Part shown: in pieces, positions 1 to 12,092 of the stretch | Layout of the letters: each line of letters begins with the position of its first letter | How positions within the stretch are numbered: position 1 is the first letter of the stretch | DNA from: Henningerozyma blattae CBS 6284 | Lineage: Eukaryota > Ascomycota > Saccharomycetes > Saccharomycetales > Saccharomycetaceae | Assembly: GCF_000315915.1 (NCBI RefSeq) | Contig: NC_020185.1 | Span: 2,604,001 to 2,668,000 of the forward strand | Direction of reading: 5' to 3' | Length of the DNA stretch: 64,000 nt | Made by a program: the position numbers and the translations under genes | Notes under the pieces: generated by a model | Told to the model about the DNA's origin: nothing | The model's input: only the letters and a program-made list of their open reading frames with translations | Database searches by the model: none

Positions 1-1305
1 GACACTTTATTTATTTGTAAAGAGGAAAAAAATAGTTTCCCCGAGGGAGGTCTACGAGGCTGGTTAGCTGTCTTTGCATCTTTCATAGGAATGGTAGCCT
101 CTTATGGCACCATGTATGCACCGGGTGTGATTGAAAATTATATTAAAGAAAATCAATTGAATGATACTAGCTCTTTCGAGATAGGTTGGATATTCTCGTT
201 ATATATTTTTATCTGTTTCATTACATTCATCCTTGGTGGCACATTATTTGATAATTTTGGATTCAAAAAACCTATTTTAATTGGTACCATCATTCATGTG
301 GGAAGTCTTTTTTCATTGGCAAATTGTAGAGAACTTTGGCAATTTATATTAGGCTATTCAATACTAGGCGGGTTTGGTAATGGTATTTTAATACCTTGTT
401 TGATTAGTATTCCAAGTCAATACTTCAATCGGAAAAGAGCTTTAGCCATTTCTATAGCAAGTATTGGAGGATCTATTGGTGGTATTATTATTCCGATATT
501 GTTAAGGAAATTTTTCTCTATGCACAGATTAAATCAATTGGATTATGGGTTTATATGGGGTATTCGGACATGGGCCTTTTTAGATTTGGTATTATTGTTA
601 TTAGCTTTAATGTCAGGGCAAAGTAGAATCATAAAGGAAAATGTAAAGGATTCAAATATTCCGAGTTGGAAATATTATTGTAAAATACTACTGATTGATG
701 GTTTTGATTATAAGGGATTAAAGGATGTAAGATACGTATTTTGTGTAATTGCAACCATCTTTACAGAAGTCTCTTTAAAGGCAGCTGTCACGTATCTAGG
801 TTCCTATTGTACAAGTAAGGATATCTCGAATTCAAATGCTTATCTAATAATTACAATTGTTAGTATTACTGGTATTCCAGGAAGATATATCACAGGTTAT
901 TTGGCAGATAAATTTGGTAGATATAATATCACCATCCTTTATACTTTGTTTTTAACTTTATTGATGTTAGTAGATTGGTTCCCTTTTGGTACAAATTTGA
1001 CTAATTTATACGTCATCATTTCGATATATGGATTTTTGTCTTCAGGTGCATACACAATGTTACCAGTTTGTTGTGGTCAAGTGACAACTACAGATAAATT
1101 TGCCGTCCGTTATTCAACAATGTATTTTATTATTGGATTTGTTCAGTTAGGAACTATTCCAGGAACTGGTGCAATTATCGGTTGGGGTGAAAAGACTCAT
1201 TATCAATATTATGTATTATTTTGTGGATTATGTTCCTTTTTAAGTTTAGTTTTCTTCATTATTGCAAGATATTGTTCAGTGAAATTTAAATTAGTAAAAT
1301 TTTAG
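1..1305 (+). CDS. Monocarboxylate-permease-like MFS transporter, 5' partial
   Basis: Membrane transporter of the major facilitator superfamily, closest to the yeast MCH (monocarboxylate transporter homologue) group. The frame stays open from base 1 to a stop at 1303-1305, so the true start lies left of the window; the ATG at 91 is internal because codons before it encode the typical first helix (GGLRGWLAVFASF). About ten further hydrophobic helices follow, with the conserved loop GYLADKFGRYN near codon 305. Family members are about 470-520 residues, so little more than a hydrophilic N-terminal tail is missing. The substrate cannot be read from sequence: yeast MCH proteins have been linked to riboflavin uptake (Mch5) and none is a proven lactate or pyruvate carrier. 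The assignment to the family is firm; which paralogue it is remains open. Confidence 0.85.
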   Translation, partial: DTLFICKEEKNSFPEGGLRGWLAVFASFIGMVASYGTMYAPGVIENYIKENQLNDTSSFEIGWIFSLYIFICFITFILGGTLFDNFGFKKPILIGTIIHVGSLFSLANCRELWQFILGYSILGGFGNGILIPCLISIPSQYFNRKRALAISIASIGGSIGGIIIPILLRKFFSMHRLNQLDYGFIWGIRTWAFLDLVLLLLALMSGQSRIIKENVKDSNIPSWKYYCKILLIDGFDYKGLKDVRYVFCVIATIFTEVSLKAAVTYLGSYCTSKDISNSNAYLIITIVSITGIPGRYITGYLADKFGRYNITILYTLFLTLLMLVDWFPFGTNLTNLYVIISIYGFLSSGAYTMLPVCCGQVTTTDKFAVRYSTMYFIIGFVQLGTIPGTGAIIGWGEKTHYQYYVLFCGLCSFLSLVFFIIARYCSVKFKLVKF

Positions 1306-2018
1306 AAAAATTTAAAGATAAAGTTGCTTTTACATTTACAAGTTTGAGAATGAAAAATTAAGAATTAATAAAGAATTATATATGCATTTAAAAGGCAGGA
1401 AAAGTTTAAAGTGTTTTTGATAAAATTTGCTCACCTCATTATCATTGTAATAGTGGTGATGCTCTATGAGATTCCAAAAAAGTTCTAAACATCACTTTTA
1501 AAACACTACTTATTTTGTAAGATTATCATCAAAACATCTTATCTTTGTTAGAGTATTTTGTCCCTGCTCCTAGGTAGTGTGCTTTAAACTTTAACGCATA
1601 TAATAGGAGTCTCCAGGAAGTTGGATCAATAAATAAGGGAATAAACCATCAAGTCTTAGATAAATTTTTATTTCACCAAAAAGTGATATGTTATACAAGA
1701 TAATTTGTTATATTACTGTAGTATATTCTGTTATGTGTATCATGTAGATCTAGAAAATTCTAGATACAAATGAGAGGGAGTGATTGAATCTAAAAGAGAC
1801 TTCAAGATAGAAACGCGGTGGGTAGTACCTAGTGGGCTTATACTAAACAATCAATTATACTCTACTTTGAAACACCATACCAATTGGTTAACAAATTCCT
1901 AGATTTTGATTTTTAATTTTTGCAATAAAATATTGTCGATTCAAAAAAATATTAAAACTAATATAATATAAACATCCATAATAATATTTTTCCTTTTTAC
2001 TAATATATACTCTGGTCT
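1306..2018. other. Intergenic, no gene seen
   Basis: AT-rich sequence after the transporter gene. No open frame with a recognisable product and no RNA gene were found. A short phrase, AGTGGGCTTAT, occurs here near 1830 and again near 3004, but it is too short to interpret. Confidence 0.5.
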
Positions 2019-2023
2019 ATTCT

Positions 2024-2454
2024 TGCTAGATATTCATGGTCTTTTTACATACAACAGTAGATATACTGGTTTAGGATAAAAGATAGTATAACGTGAATAT
2101 ATGTTACTAATAAAAACCCCAATTAGAAAATTCGTTGTCGTTAATTAAAGTACATCACGTAAATTCTACAGGGTGTACTAAGCAGGAGAGATAAATAACT
2201 CTTGTGAGGTTAATTAGGTGAAAAATTTTCACTTGTAGACGACGATGAATTGACTTCTCTTGTCCAAAAAAATGTATAAATTGCCAAAATTTTAGTCGAC
2301 ATCTAACCTTTATATTTTTATATTTTCTATAATTTTAATTCCTACTCAAAAGGGTAGGAGGCTTCTATACCATAAAATACTTACTACAAAACAGAATTAT
2401 TCTCTTAATTATGACTAATAGCAATACTAATATCAAGGATTCAAATGTCGTACA
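2024..2454 (+). mobile_element. Solo LTR (copy A) with intact 5-bp target duplication
   Basis: A 431-bp sequence that starts TGCTAGATATT and ends GTCGTACA. It is flanked on both sides by ATTCT (2019-2023 and 2455-2459), the 5-bp duplication expected from a Ty1/copia-type integrase. Related copies on the minus strand at 60367-60788 and, internally deleted, at 45489-45656 establish it as a dispersed repeat. Shared blocks include the start, a central TTACTAATAAAAA region and a late GGGTAGGAGG block followed by GAATTATTCTCT. No internal retrotransposon genes remain, so it is a solo LTR left by LTR-LTR recombination. Confidence 0.85.
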
Positions 2455-2459
2455 ATTCT

Positions 2460-4412
<1,953 letters not shown>

Positions 4413-5055
4413 GACTAAAATTTTCTGGTATGACTAAGAATTTTTTTAGTTTAAAATATTTTATAAATTATACATATTTTTATATTTTGCTATTTACCAT
4501 TGTAACAAAGCATTTTCATCTATTAGTATTTGCCTGACAGGAGTTTGTAACTTGTTTGAGGTTAGTAACATGTATTGCAAATATAAAAACAATACTACTC
4601 CAATGGTACTGTTTCTTTTTTAAGTTCAAGACTTATTTGTTATATATAAAATAAATTTGACATTGAGAAGTTTCTTAAAATATTTACCTATTAATATTCA
4701 AGTCTAGAAGCATTTTTTCCCAACTATTTACAAAGGACTAAATTCTGATTGGAAAATATTATTTGTTTCAATTAATTTAATGATTCTTCATTCTATGATT
4801 ATATTTTTCTTATTTCTTTGTAATTTTCTAAAGATACCACTATTCTCAAAATATCTTGAAAAAGTGTACCCCTCTAAACCCGAGAGTCTAACCTCTAAAT
4901 AATAACTATAGTATTTTAGAGATAAATATATATCTCCATATTAATAAATATATATATTTATATATCTAATAATTGTCTCAAATAAATTCTAAAAATAGGT
5001 ATCGATATATAATGAATAAAAGCAGAAAAACTAAAAAAACAACAACAAAAAATGA
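4413..5055. other. Intergenic between convergent genes
   Basis: The 3' ends of OYE and the STB2/STB6-like gene face each other. The sequence is very AT-rich, with TA-rich tracts near 4920-4970 of the sort used by yeast 3'-end processing. No gene was seen. Confidence 0.5.
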
Positions 5056-7584
5056 CTAAATAACTTTCTTATCCTCAATAATGGAGTGATTTCTATGCAA
5101 TACTTTATTGAAAATCCATGAAACCCATACATTAATTGTATTTTCGAACTCTTTAACTTTTAATCGATGGAGACATTTAATAACCATGCATTGATATCTT
5201 GCGCGCTCTTCATCCATAAAATGCTTAACATAATTCTCAAATTCAGTTTTATTTGTAATTGGGTCCGATACTAATGATGGACAAATACACTTACTTGAAA
5301 ATGAGTCCTTAACAGATTTCAGTTTAGAATCAAATTGACGGATACTATCCTCCACATCTCTAATACGTCTATCTAAAACACGGATATTATATTTTAACTT
5401 TGATGAGAGAGAATCTAGTTCGTGCATTTTACTTAACACGAGCTCTTTTCTATTTTCAACGTCTTCATGTCTTGCTCTAAATATTTTTGCGTTATGAGCA
5501 TACTTTTGATAATTTTCTTGCAATTTCTTTTTAACTTCAATAAATTGGATTTCCTCATTTTGCTCAAAATATTCCGTGGAATTTTCAACTGGAATATACA
5601 GACCTCCTGATTCTTCTTCTTGGTTTATTTCTAATTGATTTTTAATTTTTAATAAATCCCTTGCCATTCTAATTAAGGAAGGATCGAATGGTAACTTCCA
5701 TTGTTCAACAACATCTTGTATTTTTGACATTGAGCTACATCTGTATAACTCATTTTCTGTGACATTATGAGGATAATTGAAAATATCCTCACGAGGATTT
5801 TTAGTTCCATCTGATATAAAAGGAATGGAATTTCTTCTATGATATTCACCCCTATATATTCTATTAGTATCATAGTTCTGTTGGTATTTGGTCTTGTTAT
5901 AATTACAGTACATGGAAGAAGCAGAAACACTCGATATTGACGCTTTATTTTGCTTCCCACCTAAAGATAAATCATCATACTCCTCTGATTCATCTTCGTC
6001 TGTTTCTGAATATAACACATTATTGCTATTGCCATTATTATTACTGCTGTGATTGTTATTATGATTATCTGATTCCATTTTCTCGCTTAATTTTCTCTGC
6101 TGCTGTTGCTTTCTTTCAGATTCTTGTAGTTTCCTTTGCAAGATTTTTTGGTCTTGTTTTTCTAGTATTTTAGTTGGGTTACCATTCTCAAATTTCAAAT
6201 TAACAATACCTTCACCGTAAGCCTTAATTCTGCAGGAATTTCTGGATCTTTTTCCAGATCCTTTCCAAAGAATACCTAAGGCACCGTCATTGATATGTTT
6301 AACTAAATTGTCTATATCTGTAGTTAATATTTCATTCGTGAACTTTGCACGATTACCCTTACCTCTCAAATCTTGAACAGTAGTTGAAACAACTTTTTTA
6401 AACTTGAAAATATCTGAATTGGATGTCTTTGCTGAAATTTCACAAAGCTTCTCTATTGTTTGGTGATCCAAGTATGTGATACTATTATTCTTAGCTAGCC
6501 CATATTTTTTTTGAAAATTATGGATTCCAATATAGAAGTCATCTTCATCAAATGGATCTTTCGATGAAATACAATCTGTCACAACTAGTTTGCAATAGCA
6601 ACTCAATACTAAACTAATAATCGCTGAAACAGTTGTTGGGCCCATTGTACTTTCATTTCTTGGCTTTTCCATACCCAGATATAATTTCCCGTACTGATTC
6701 CACCAATCGTCGATAGCACGTTTAGTATCATTACAAAGAATACCATCTTTTGGATCATTATTTTTAAAGAGATGAAAATAACTTAACGATATTTGTACTA
6801 ATGTAACCAGTTCTACTACAGAATAAGGTTTATAGCTTTGTTTAGAACCAAAATGAGTATCACTAATATCGGAAGTCAATTGACTACAATTTGAATTGTT
6901 AAAATTTGGATTATCAATTGGTATTTTATATAATTGAGAAAATTTTTCTTCTGCAGCAGTTGATGGAGCATTTAATAATAGAGCCGACCTACCCCCACAA
7001 TGCAATTTTTTCAAATCAAAGTTAGCTTTAAAATCATCCCAAATAGCTCTTAAGTCACCACATTCTACATGCAGCAAATTTAATACAGATGGGACAGAGA
7101 ATAAGTTTGTAACGAATAAAGCTCCCCTTGAAGTTACTTTTGGTTGTGAAAATTGTAACAACTCTTCGTAGTATAATTTTAAAGAGCCGGGCCAAAGTTC
7201 TGGGTCACTTGGTAATAGAACTTGAACAGCTTTTATAACGTCTTGGGAATTACCCGTATATGAAGTGATTAAACTCGAAAGTTTTCTATCGGCAACCCAT
7301 TGTTCAACGATGTATATTTCAAAACCAGGAACTTCCGTTTCACAAAAACATAAGTTTGAGAATAAGTGTAAGTTTAAATAATACAAAGCTCTGATATCTG
7401 GGAAAATATAACTTACTAATTGTGAGGAAGGTATGGGAAGTGTACTTGAAGGTGTTAACCCTGTTGATGTTGTAACATTTGTAGTTGTAGTAGTAGCTAC
7501 ATTCGAACCATTTTCTGCCAAGTTTTCGAATTTATTTGGTGGTATATGTAGATTATCCGATTTTTTATATCTAATACTATTCAT
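5056..7584 (-). CDS. STB6: Sin3-binding protein, STB2/STB6 family
   Basis: Large protein (842 residues; S. cerevisiae Stb2 is about 850 and Stb6 about 766) assigned to the family first found by binding to the Sin3 corepressor; its molecular role is poorly known. The N-terminal half, about residues 50-390, carries the conserved block around FEIYIVEQW, then SYTGNSQDVI, LPSDPELWPG and CGGRSALLLNAP. A second conserved stretch includes DDWWNQYGKLY and GPTTVSAIISL. The middle is low complexity, rich in Asn, Gln and Ser, and residues near 690-770 look like coiled coil. Its neighbours do not match those of STB2 or STB6 in S. cerevisiae, so the name rests on sequence recall only, and the choice between the two paralogues is arbitrary. 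Confidence 0.65.
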   Translation of the reverse strand: MNSIRYKKSDNLHIPPNKFENLAENGSNVATTTTTNVTTSTGLTPSSTLPIPSSQLVSYIFPDIRALYYLNLHLFSNLCFCETEVPGFEIYIVEQWVADRKLSSLITSYTGNSQDVIKAVQVLLPSDPELWPGSLKLYYEELLQFSQPKVTSRGALFVTNLFSVPSVLNLLHVECGDLRAIWDDFKANFDLKKLHCGGRSALLLNAPSTAAEEKFSQLYKIPIDNPNFNNSNCSQLTSDISDTHFGSKQSYKPYSVVELVTLVQISLSYFHLFKNNDPKDGILCNDTKRAIDDWWNQYGKLYLGMEKPRNESTMGPTTVSAIISLVLSCYCKLVVTDCISSKDPFDEDDFYIGIHNFQKKYGLAKNNSITYLDHQTIEKLCEISAKTSNSDIFKFKKVVSTTVQDLRGKGNRAKFTNEILTTDIDNLVKHINDGALGILWKGSGKRSRNSCRIKAYGEGIVNLKFENGNPTKILEKQDQKILQRKLQESERKQQQQRKLSEKMESDNHNNNHSSNNNGNSNNVLYSETDEDESEEYDDLSLGGKQNKASISSVSASSMYCNYNKTKYQQNYDTNRIYRGEYHRRNSIPFISDGTKNPREDIFNYPHNVTENELYRCSSMSKIQDVVEQWKLPFDPSLIRMARDLLKIKNQLEINQEEESGGLYIPVENSTEYFEQNEEIQFIEVKKKLQENYQKYAHNAKIFRARHEDVENRKELVLSKMHELDSLSSKLKYNIRVLDRRIRDVEDSIRQFDSKLKSVKDSFSSKCICPSLVSDPITNKTEFENYVKHFMDEERARYQCMVIKCLHRLKVKEFENTINVWVSWIFNKVLHRNHSIIEDKKVI

Positions 7585-8436
7585 GATAAATAATATTTAA
7601 ACTGTTGGTATTGATCTGTCAAAATGGATAGAATGATTATTAATGCAAAAGTAAATGAAAAAAAATAACTAAAAAAAAAAGAAAATGAATGCTAGGAATA
7701 TTTATGAAGTGTGGTATCTTAAATTTAGTCTTTTATTATTTGCCAAATTACTAAATTTGTATGAGATATGACGTATTCTGGTATCGTTATCAAATGCAAA
7801 GCGAATTATAGAATTTCAGTTGTGAATGTCGAATTTATAGTAGTTAGTCTTTATAAGATTATTTGTATTTTGTTTTATTTTAGAAGTATACTGTACTGTG
7901 AAATATGTTATTGATGTTCTATCTGTCTATTTGTTTATGTAAATGTTTGTTGTTTTCTTTCCATTCGAAAAAGTAAATTAATCAACTATTCCTTTTAGCA
8001 AACCCATTTTATTGAGCCTTATTTCCTATTGGACTAATAATTAAATTTCTAATCAATTACTTATCTAAGGCGAGATATTTTGAGGAGATCCATGTGCTTT
8101 ACATAATTAAATTTGAAATTTGCCAAATTAATTCTTTCTTTTTTATTTTTCTTTTGTTTTCCGAATTGATAGCTCGGCTTTTTCCTTTTTAAGCTTTATC
8201 TTCTTGAATTAGTCGTAAAATAAATTAAAATTATAGAATTAATTAGAGATTAATTTGTGACACATAGAAAAACAATTCTCAGATTGACATTAGAAACAGA
8301 TTGATAATTCTCTTAATAATTTAGTATTTACGCATATACTAACAAATTTGATTTTTAAACACAAGATGAATGAAGTCCGCAAGTAACATCGTAACATCGC
8401 TTTTGCAATATTATCTTTCAAAATCGTTAATTTGTA
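7585..8436. other. Intergenic upstream of STB-like gene and tRNA
   Basis: AT-rich DNA holding the promoter of the minus-strand STB-like gene and the upstream flank of the tRNA gene. A TTCCGAA near 8160 recalls a centromere element but lacks partners. No gene was seen. Confidence 0.45.
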
Positions 8437-8508
8437 AGCGTCGTGGCGCAGTGGAAGCGCGCAGGGCTCATAACCCTGATGTCCCTAGATCGAAACTAGG
8501 CGACGCTA
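8437..8508 (+). tRNA. Initiator tRNA-Met (CAT)
   Basis: A 72-base cloverleaf with no intron. The seven-pair acceptor stem pairs 8437-8443 with 8501-8507, leaving discriminator A at 8508. The anticodon CAT is at 8469-8471 inside the loop CTCATAA. Initiator hallmarks are plain: the A1:T72 first pair, three consecutive G:C pairs closing the anticodon stem (GGG...CCC), and GATCGAAAC in place of the usual TTC-type T loop. This distinguishes it from elongator tRNA-Met. A T-run begins at 8512 as a Pol III terminator. Initiator tRNA-Met also primes reverse transcription of Ty1-type elements, and tRNA genes are Ty insertion hot spots, which fits the mobile DNA downstream. Confidence 0.97.
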
Positions 8509-8898
8509 TAATTTTATTTTTTACAAAAATTGTGTCACGTGATCACCGTTTTTATCCTTCAAGAAAAAAACGAGACTTGACAACCTGTAAGAGCAGAAAA
8601 AATTTCCAGATCACGAAGCATAACGTGTCCCAATGGGGACATGCTCGGAAAGTTGAATGTACGGGTTTATTAGGCCCGAAAATAGAGCGGAGGGTAACAA
8701 ATGGTGGCCTCGGCGGCTAGACGAATTTTTAGGCTCATAGAGGTTCAAATTGGCTCTACTTTAAAAATATATTGGCTGTTAGCTATCAAATAATGCTATA
8801 TTCTGTTTTTTTACTGATTTTAAATGACATTTATAGTATACTTTTTTTTTTATCCAAGGCAGCTTTAAACAGATTAGGGCTTACGGAAAATAGTTTGA
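8509..8898. other. Intergenic with an E-box
   Basis: Sequence between the tRNA and the MULE relic. GTCACGTGAT at 8534-8543 is a good Cbf1-type E-box (also a CDEI match), but no gene start faces it. An open frame overlapping the tRNA has no protein-like character and is not called. Confidence 0.45.
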
Positions 8899-9370
8899 GT
8901 GGAAAAGGTTCGTTACTTGATATTCTTAGATGGAACACATTTGGCAGGTAAATTACTTACACTAGTGGCAACTACAACAGAAAACAGGTCATTCCCAATC
9001 GCTCACATGCTTGGTCAAGGAGGAGAGAAATATAGAGAAGCATGCCAATTCTTGTGGTTGACCAAAAAGTATGTTCCACTTTCTTGGGATAGAATTCCGG
9101 TAATGTGCGATCAAAGTCATGAATTAGAAAGTGCAATTACTAATGTAATGGATAGGCCATATCTAACCTGTGGCGTTCATCTAGTTAAAAATGTGGTAAA
9201 ATGGACGAAGGGGTAAGGTTGTTGCCAAGTTTAGAAACTTAATACATACATTAGACGAAACCACGTATAAGGATAATATTAAGGACCATAGTACAAAAAT
9301 TAAAAATTACTGTCTGCAATATTATTATTGTTTAGTTTATAATTTCATCGTTTTTTACATAAAAAAATAA
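8899..9370 (+). pseudogene. Mutator-like (MULE) transposase relic 1, DDE-domain part
   Basis: Fragment of a DDE transposase resembling the MULE family. The frame from 8899 has no ATG and a TGA lies just before it (8896-8898). It encodes a block with the family pattern: LDGTHLAGKLLTL (first Asp), PIAHMLGQGGEKYRE with Glu, then MCDQSHELESAI (second Asp) and a CGVHLVKN block with Cys and His. The frame stops at 9214-9216, but the next frame, from about 9209, continues with KVVAKFRNLIHTLDETTYK up to a stop at 9370. That points to a one-base insertion in the G run near 9210. A homologous relic lies at 58901-59252. Yeast precedent for MULE-type proteins is Kluyveromyces lactis alpha3. The family call is from motif pattern and has not been checked by search. 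Confidence 0.68.
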
Positions 9371-9494
9371 CTTATCAGCGGCAAAAACAAAAATAAAAAT
9401 TCAACTTTATAATAAAAACATAAAAATAGTAAAACACCGACAACATAATTTTTCATTCCTAACTTTCTTGAATTATACTTGTTGAACATAGTTT

Positions 9495-9684
9495 TGACGA
9501 GCGGCCGTACTGTTCAAAATATTGTTGCTCATAGTTTAAATCTTAGTTAAGTAATCTGTTTGAATAATTATTATATTATTATTATAAAAAATCTCCTTGC
9601 TTCTTTCGAAAGAGAATATATAATATATACAATGAACAGTTATAAACTTTTGGGATATTTTCGTGGTAATTTATACTCCAAAAA
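9495..9684 (-). mobile_element. LTR fragment in reverse orientation
   Basis: This stretch is the reverse complement of 12346-12535, the 3' half of the LTR at 12093-12535. Counting by eye from 9496, 185 of 189 positions match. All four mismatches fall within the outermost 18 bases and there are no indels. Its outer end reads TGACG, the complement of the CA-type LTR end at 12535. Homology stops abruptly at 9684 after the A run. It is best read as a truncated LTR inserted or inverted relative to the copia remnant beside it. Confidence 0.75.
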
Positions 9685-9800
9685 CATACAATTTAGAGAT
9701 TATTTGGACGTGGAAAATATTAATTTAGACTCTTTCACTCATTTTACAGTTAATAATTACTAGTTTAATAATAATAAAAGAGTATGATGGGTAACATCGA

Positions 9801-9892
9801 AGGGTAGGAAACTTTTATAATATAAAATTATTATTATCAACAATAATTATTCTCTAAATTGTGGCAGGTCTAATAACAATACAACTGATACA
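9801..9892 (+). mobile_element. LTR 3'-end fragment
   Basis: The sequence matches the late part of the LTR family: GGGTAGGAAAC (GGGTAGGAGGC in copy A), then AATTATTCTCTAAATT and AATAACAATACAAC. It ends near GATACA. It lies directly upstream of the copia pol remnant in the same orientation. It may be the end of an older 5' LTR. No primer-binding site complementary to initiator tRNA-Met follows. Confidence 0.55.
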
Positions 9893-10067
9893 ACGGATAA
9901 ATATTAACTTTTAACAGTTAAAAAAAAGTGGATGTTGGGTCATATTACATATTTGGCTAATAATTGCTAAAATTATCTCAGTAAACATCATTACCTATGT
10001 TTAATAGGTGACCTAATTTACAATGAGAAATAAGAAATATCACTAAATATGTATTAGTGTCAGGGCT

Positions 10068-12069
10068 GTGGCATTATGTGTCATAAATCATGGTGTAGCT
10101 GAACATACTAATCTTTTACTTCTCAATGATTGTCGTACACTTTTAGCTTCCTGTTCATTATCCAATGACTTATGGTTTCATGCTGTTGCTTTTGCTGCTC
10201 TTATGCGCAATGTTTTTTGTAACTCTGTTTATAATACTACTCCTGCAGCAAAGGCTGGTTTACATGGTCTCGATGCTAGTACTCTACTACCCTTTAGTCA
10301 ATCGGTTATTATTCATGTTACTGATACTGATGGTAAACTAGATCCACGCGGCTTACTTGCTTATGCTCTTACTCCTTCTACTGAATCCAATGGTTACTTA
10401 TTGTATGTACCTGCATATAATAAGGTCCTTGATAGTTCCAATTATGAAATTGTTCGCGAATCAACCAAACCTACGATTGATTCCACACCTAATGTTTTTG
10501 ATGAACTTTTAAGCTTCTACGATTCTACTAGTCCAACTATAGGCGGTACTCCTTCTGCAGATGACAATATCTCCGCAGATGATCTTGGTCTTACCACATT
10601 AGATACTAATGATATTCCAGAAACGTCGCCTACCATTATAGATGGTCCTAACACCTACGTTAAATCTATCGAAGAAGTTATCGACACCAAAGGCTTTCCC
10701 ACCAAAACAATAACCTCTACTTCTCAAGCTAGTCAACCAGATGCAGTCTCTACTGCAACTTCCACTGCGATCAACACTTCTATCCTTCAATTAGATCCAA
10801 GCGTACTTGATACTCATCTTTCAGATGATCCTCTATATGTCGACAATGATACTTCTGATGAAGACTTCCCTGATGACAACTTCCATGATCCCTCTGACAC
10901 CCATGCTCAACTTCTTCAAGAACTTGATAATATCCTAGCTGATAGTTCCCCATCTAACACATTACACGATACCTCTAAAGGCGGTACTCTTACTTCTGCT
11001 GACCTCTCTAGTCCCCTTATTTCTGCTAAACTTACCGCTGCAAAGGAATTACTAAAAAAATCTAATGGTAAACTTTTTAACAAATCATCTCTTCCACAGA
11101 AGGGTACATTTACCACTTCTAAAACTAGTTCTAAGTCAAAATCACTTCGCTCTAAAACTAATTCTGGTCCCTCGACGGTTGCTCTAAATCAATTTTATAA
11201 CACAATCAAAATGATTGGAACATCGTTATCCAGATTAGGCGGTAGTACAAATGAAAATCACGACGTGATAGAATCTGAAGTAACGGATGAATCCGCACCC
11301 TTTCCACTTAGTAGATTGGATGTTGTTAAAGTGACAGATATGATTAATAAAAAGCCCAAGAATAATAATTCTATGCAGTATTATGAAGCAATTAGTCAAA
11401 ATAGTGATCCAGAAGAAAAAGATCTATACCAAAGAGCCTATGAAAAAGAAATAAAAAGTTTAATTAACCAAAATATATGGGATGAACAAAATATCATTGA
11501 TGCAGACACGGTCCCTAAAGATAAAATTATAAACTCAATGTTTATATTTACTACTAAAAGAGACGGTACGCATAAAAGCAGATGTGTTGCCAGAGGAGAT
11601 TTACAAAAAAAAAGGAACGTCTGATGAAGACGCTACAGCAAACACTGTTCATCAGCAATCACTAATGGCATGTCTTGCCCTAGCATTAGACAATGACAAA
11701 CATATCACCCAGTTAGATATATCATCAGCCTATCTTTATGCCCCATTGAAAGAGGAGCTATACATCAGAACTCCGCCTCATATGCATTTGAAAAATAAGG
11801 TCATGCCTTTATTAAAATCATTATATGGATTAAAATAGAGTGGAGCAAATTGTAGACTAACTGAAGTAGACTTATGGCCATGCGTATTTAAAAACAAAAA
11901 ATTTCGCAATAGATTCTTTGGATCAAAGGCCATGAGGCTACGAGATGAGGTAAAGAATAACAATCTCCAAGTGTATTACATCCCAACCAAAGACAATATA
12001 GCGGATACATTAACCAAGCCAGTATCAACAGTAACTTTTGAAGCATTATCAAATAATACTTTTTATTAA
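10068..12069 (+). pseudogene. Ty1/copia pol remnant (integrase C-terminus to RNase H end)
   Basis: The reading frame begins without an ATG, in HGVAEHTNLLLLNDCRTLL, which matches the late integrase core of Ty1, and continues through the Asp/Ser/Thr-rich integrase tail to the start of reverse transcriptase ([17 protein letters not shown]). An A-run near 11605 shifts the frame. The next frame, 11584-11838, carries [19 protein letters not shown] and KSLYGLK, then a TAG. Beyond the TAG the same frame reads SGAN and CVFKN, then jumps to [18 protein letters not shown] and IADTLTKP, the RNase H end, stopping at 12067-12069. The catalytic reverse-transcriptase region after CVFKN and most of RNase H are deleted. 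At least one frameshift, one nonsense codon and two deletions are visible. Confidence 0.9.
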
Positions 12070-12082
12070 TGATGTTTGGTTT

Positions 12083-12092
12083 ATAGGCGGTA
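12083..12092 (+). other. Polypurine tract of the Ty remnant
   Basis: ATAGGCGGTA lies immediately before the TG that opens the 3' LTR, in the position and form of the Ty1 plus-strand primer tract. Confidence 0.7.

Noticed and set aside
8370..8720. Plus-strand 116-residue frame
   Set aside because: It overlaps the initiator tRNA gene and shows no protein-like features.
9560..9763. Small frame repeated in inverted form at 12282-12470
   Set aside because: It lies in the LTR inverted repeat; the coding appearance is a by-product of the duplication.
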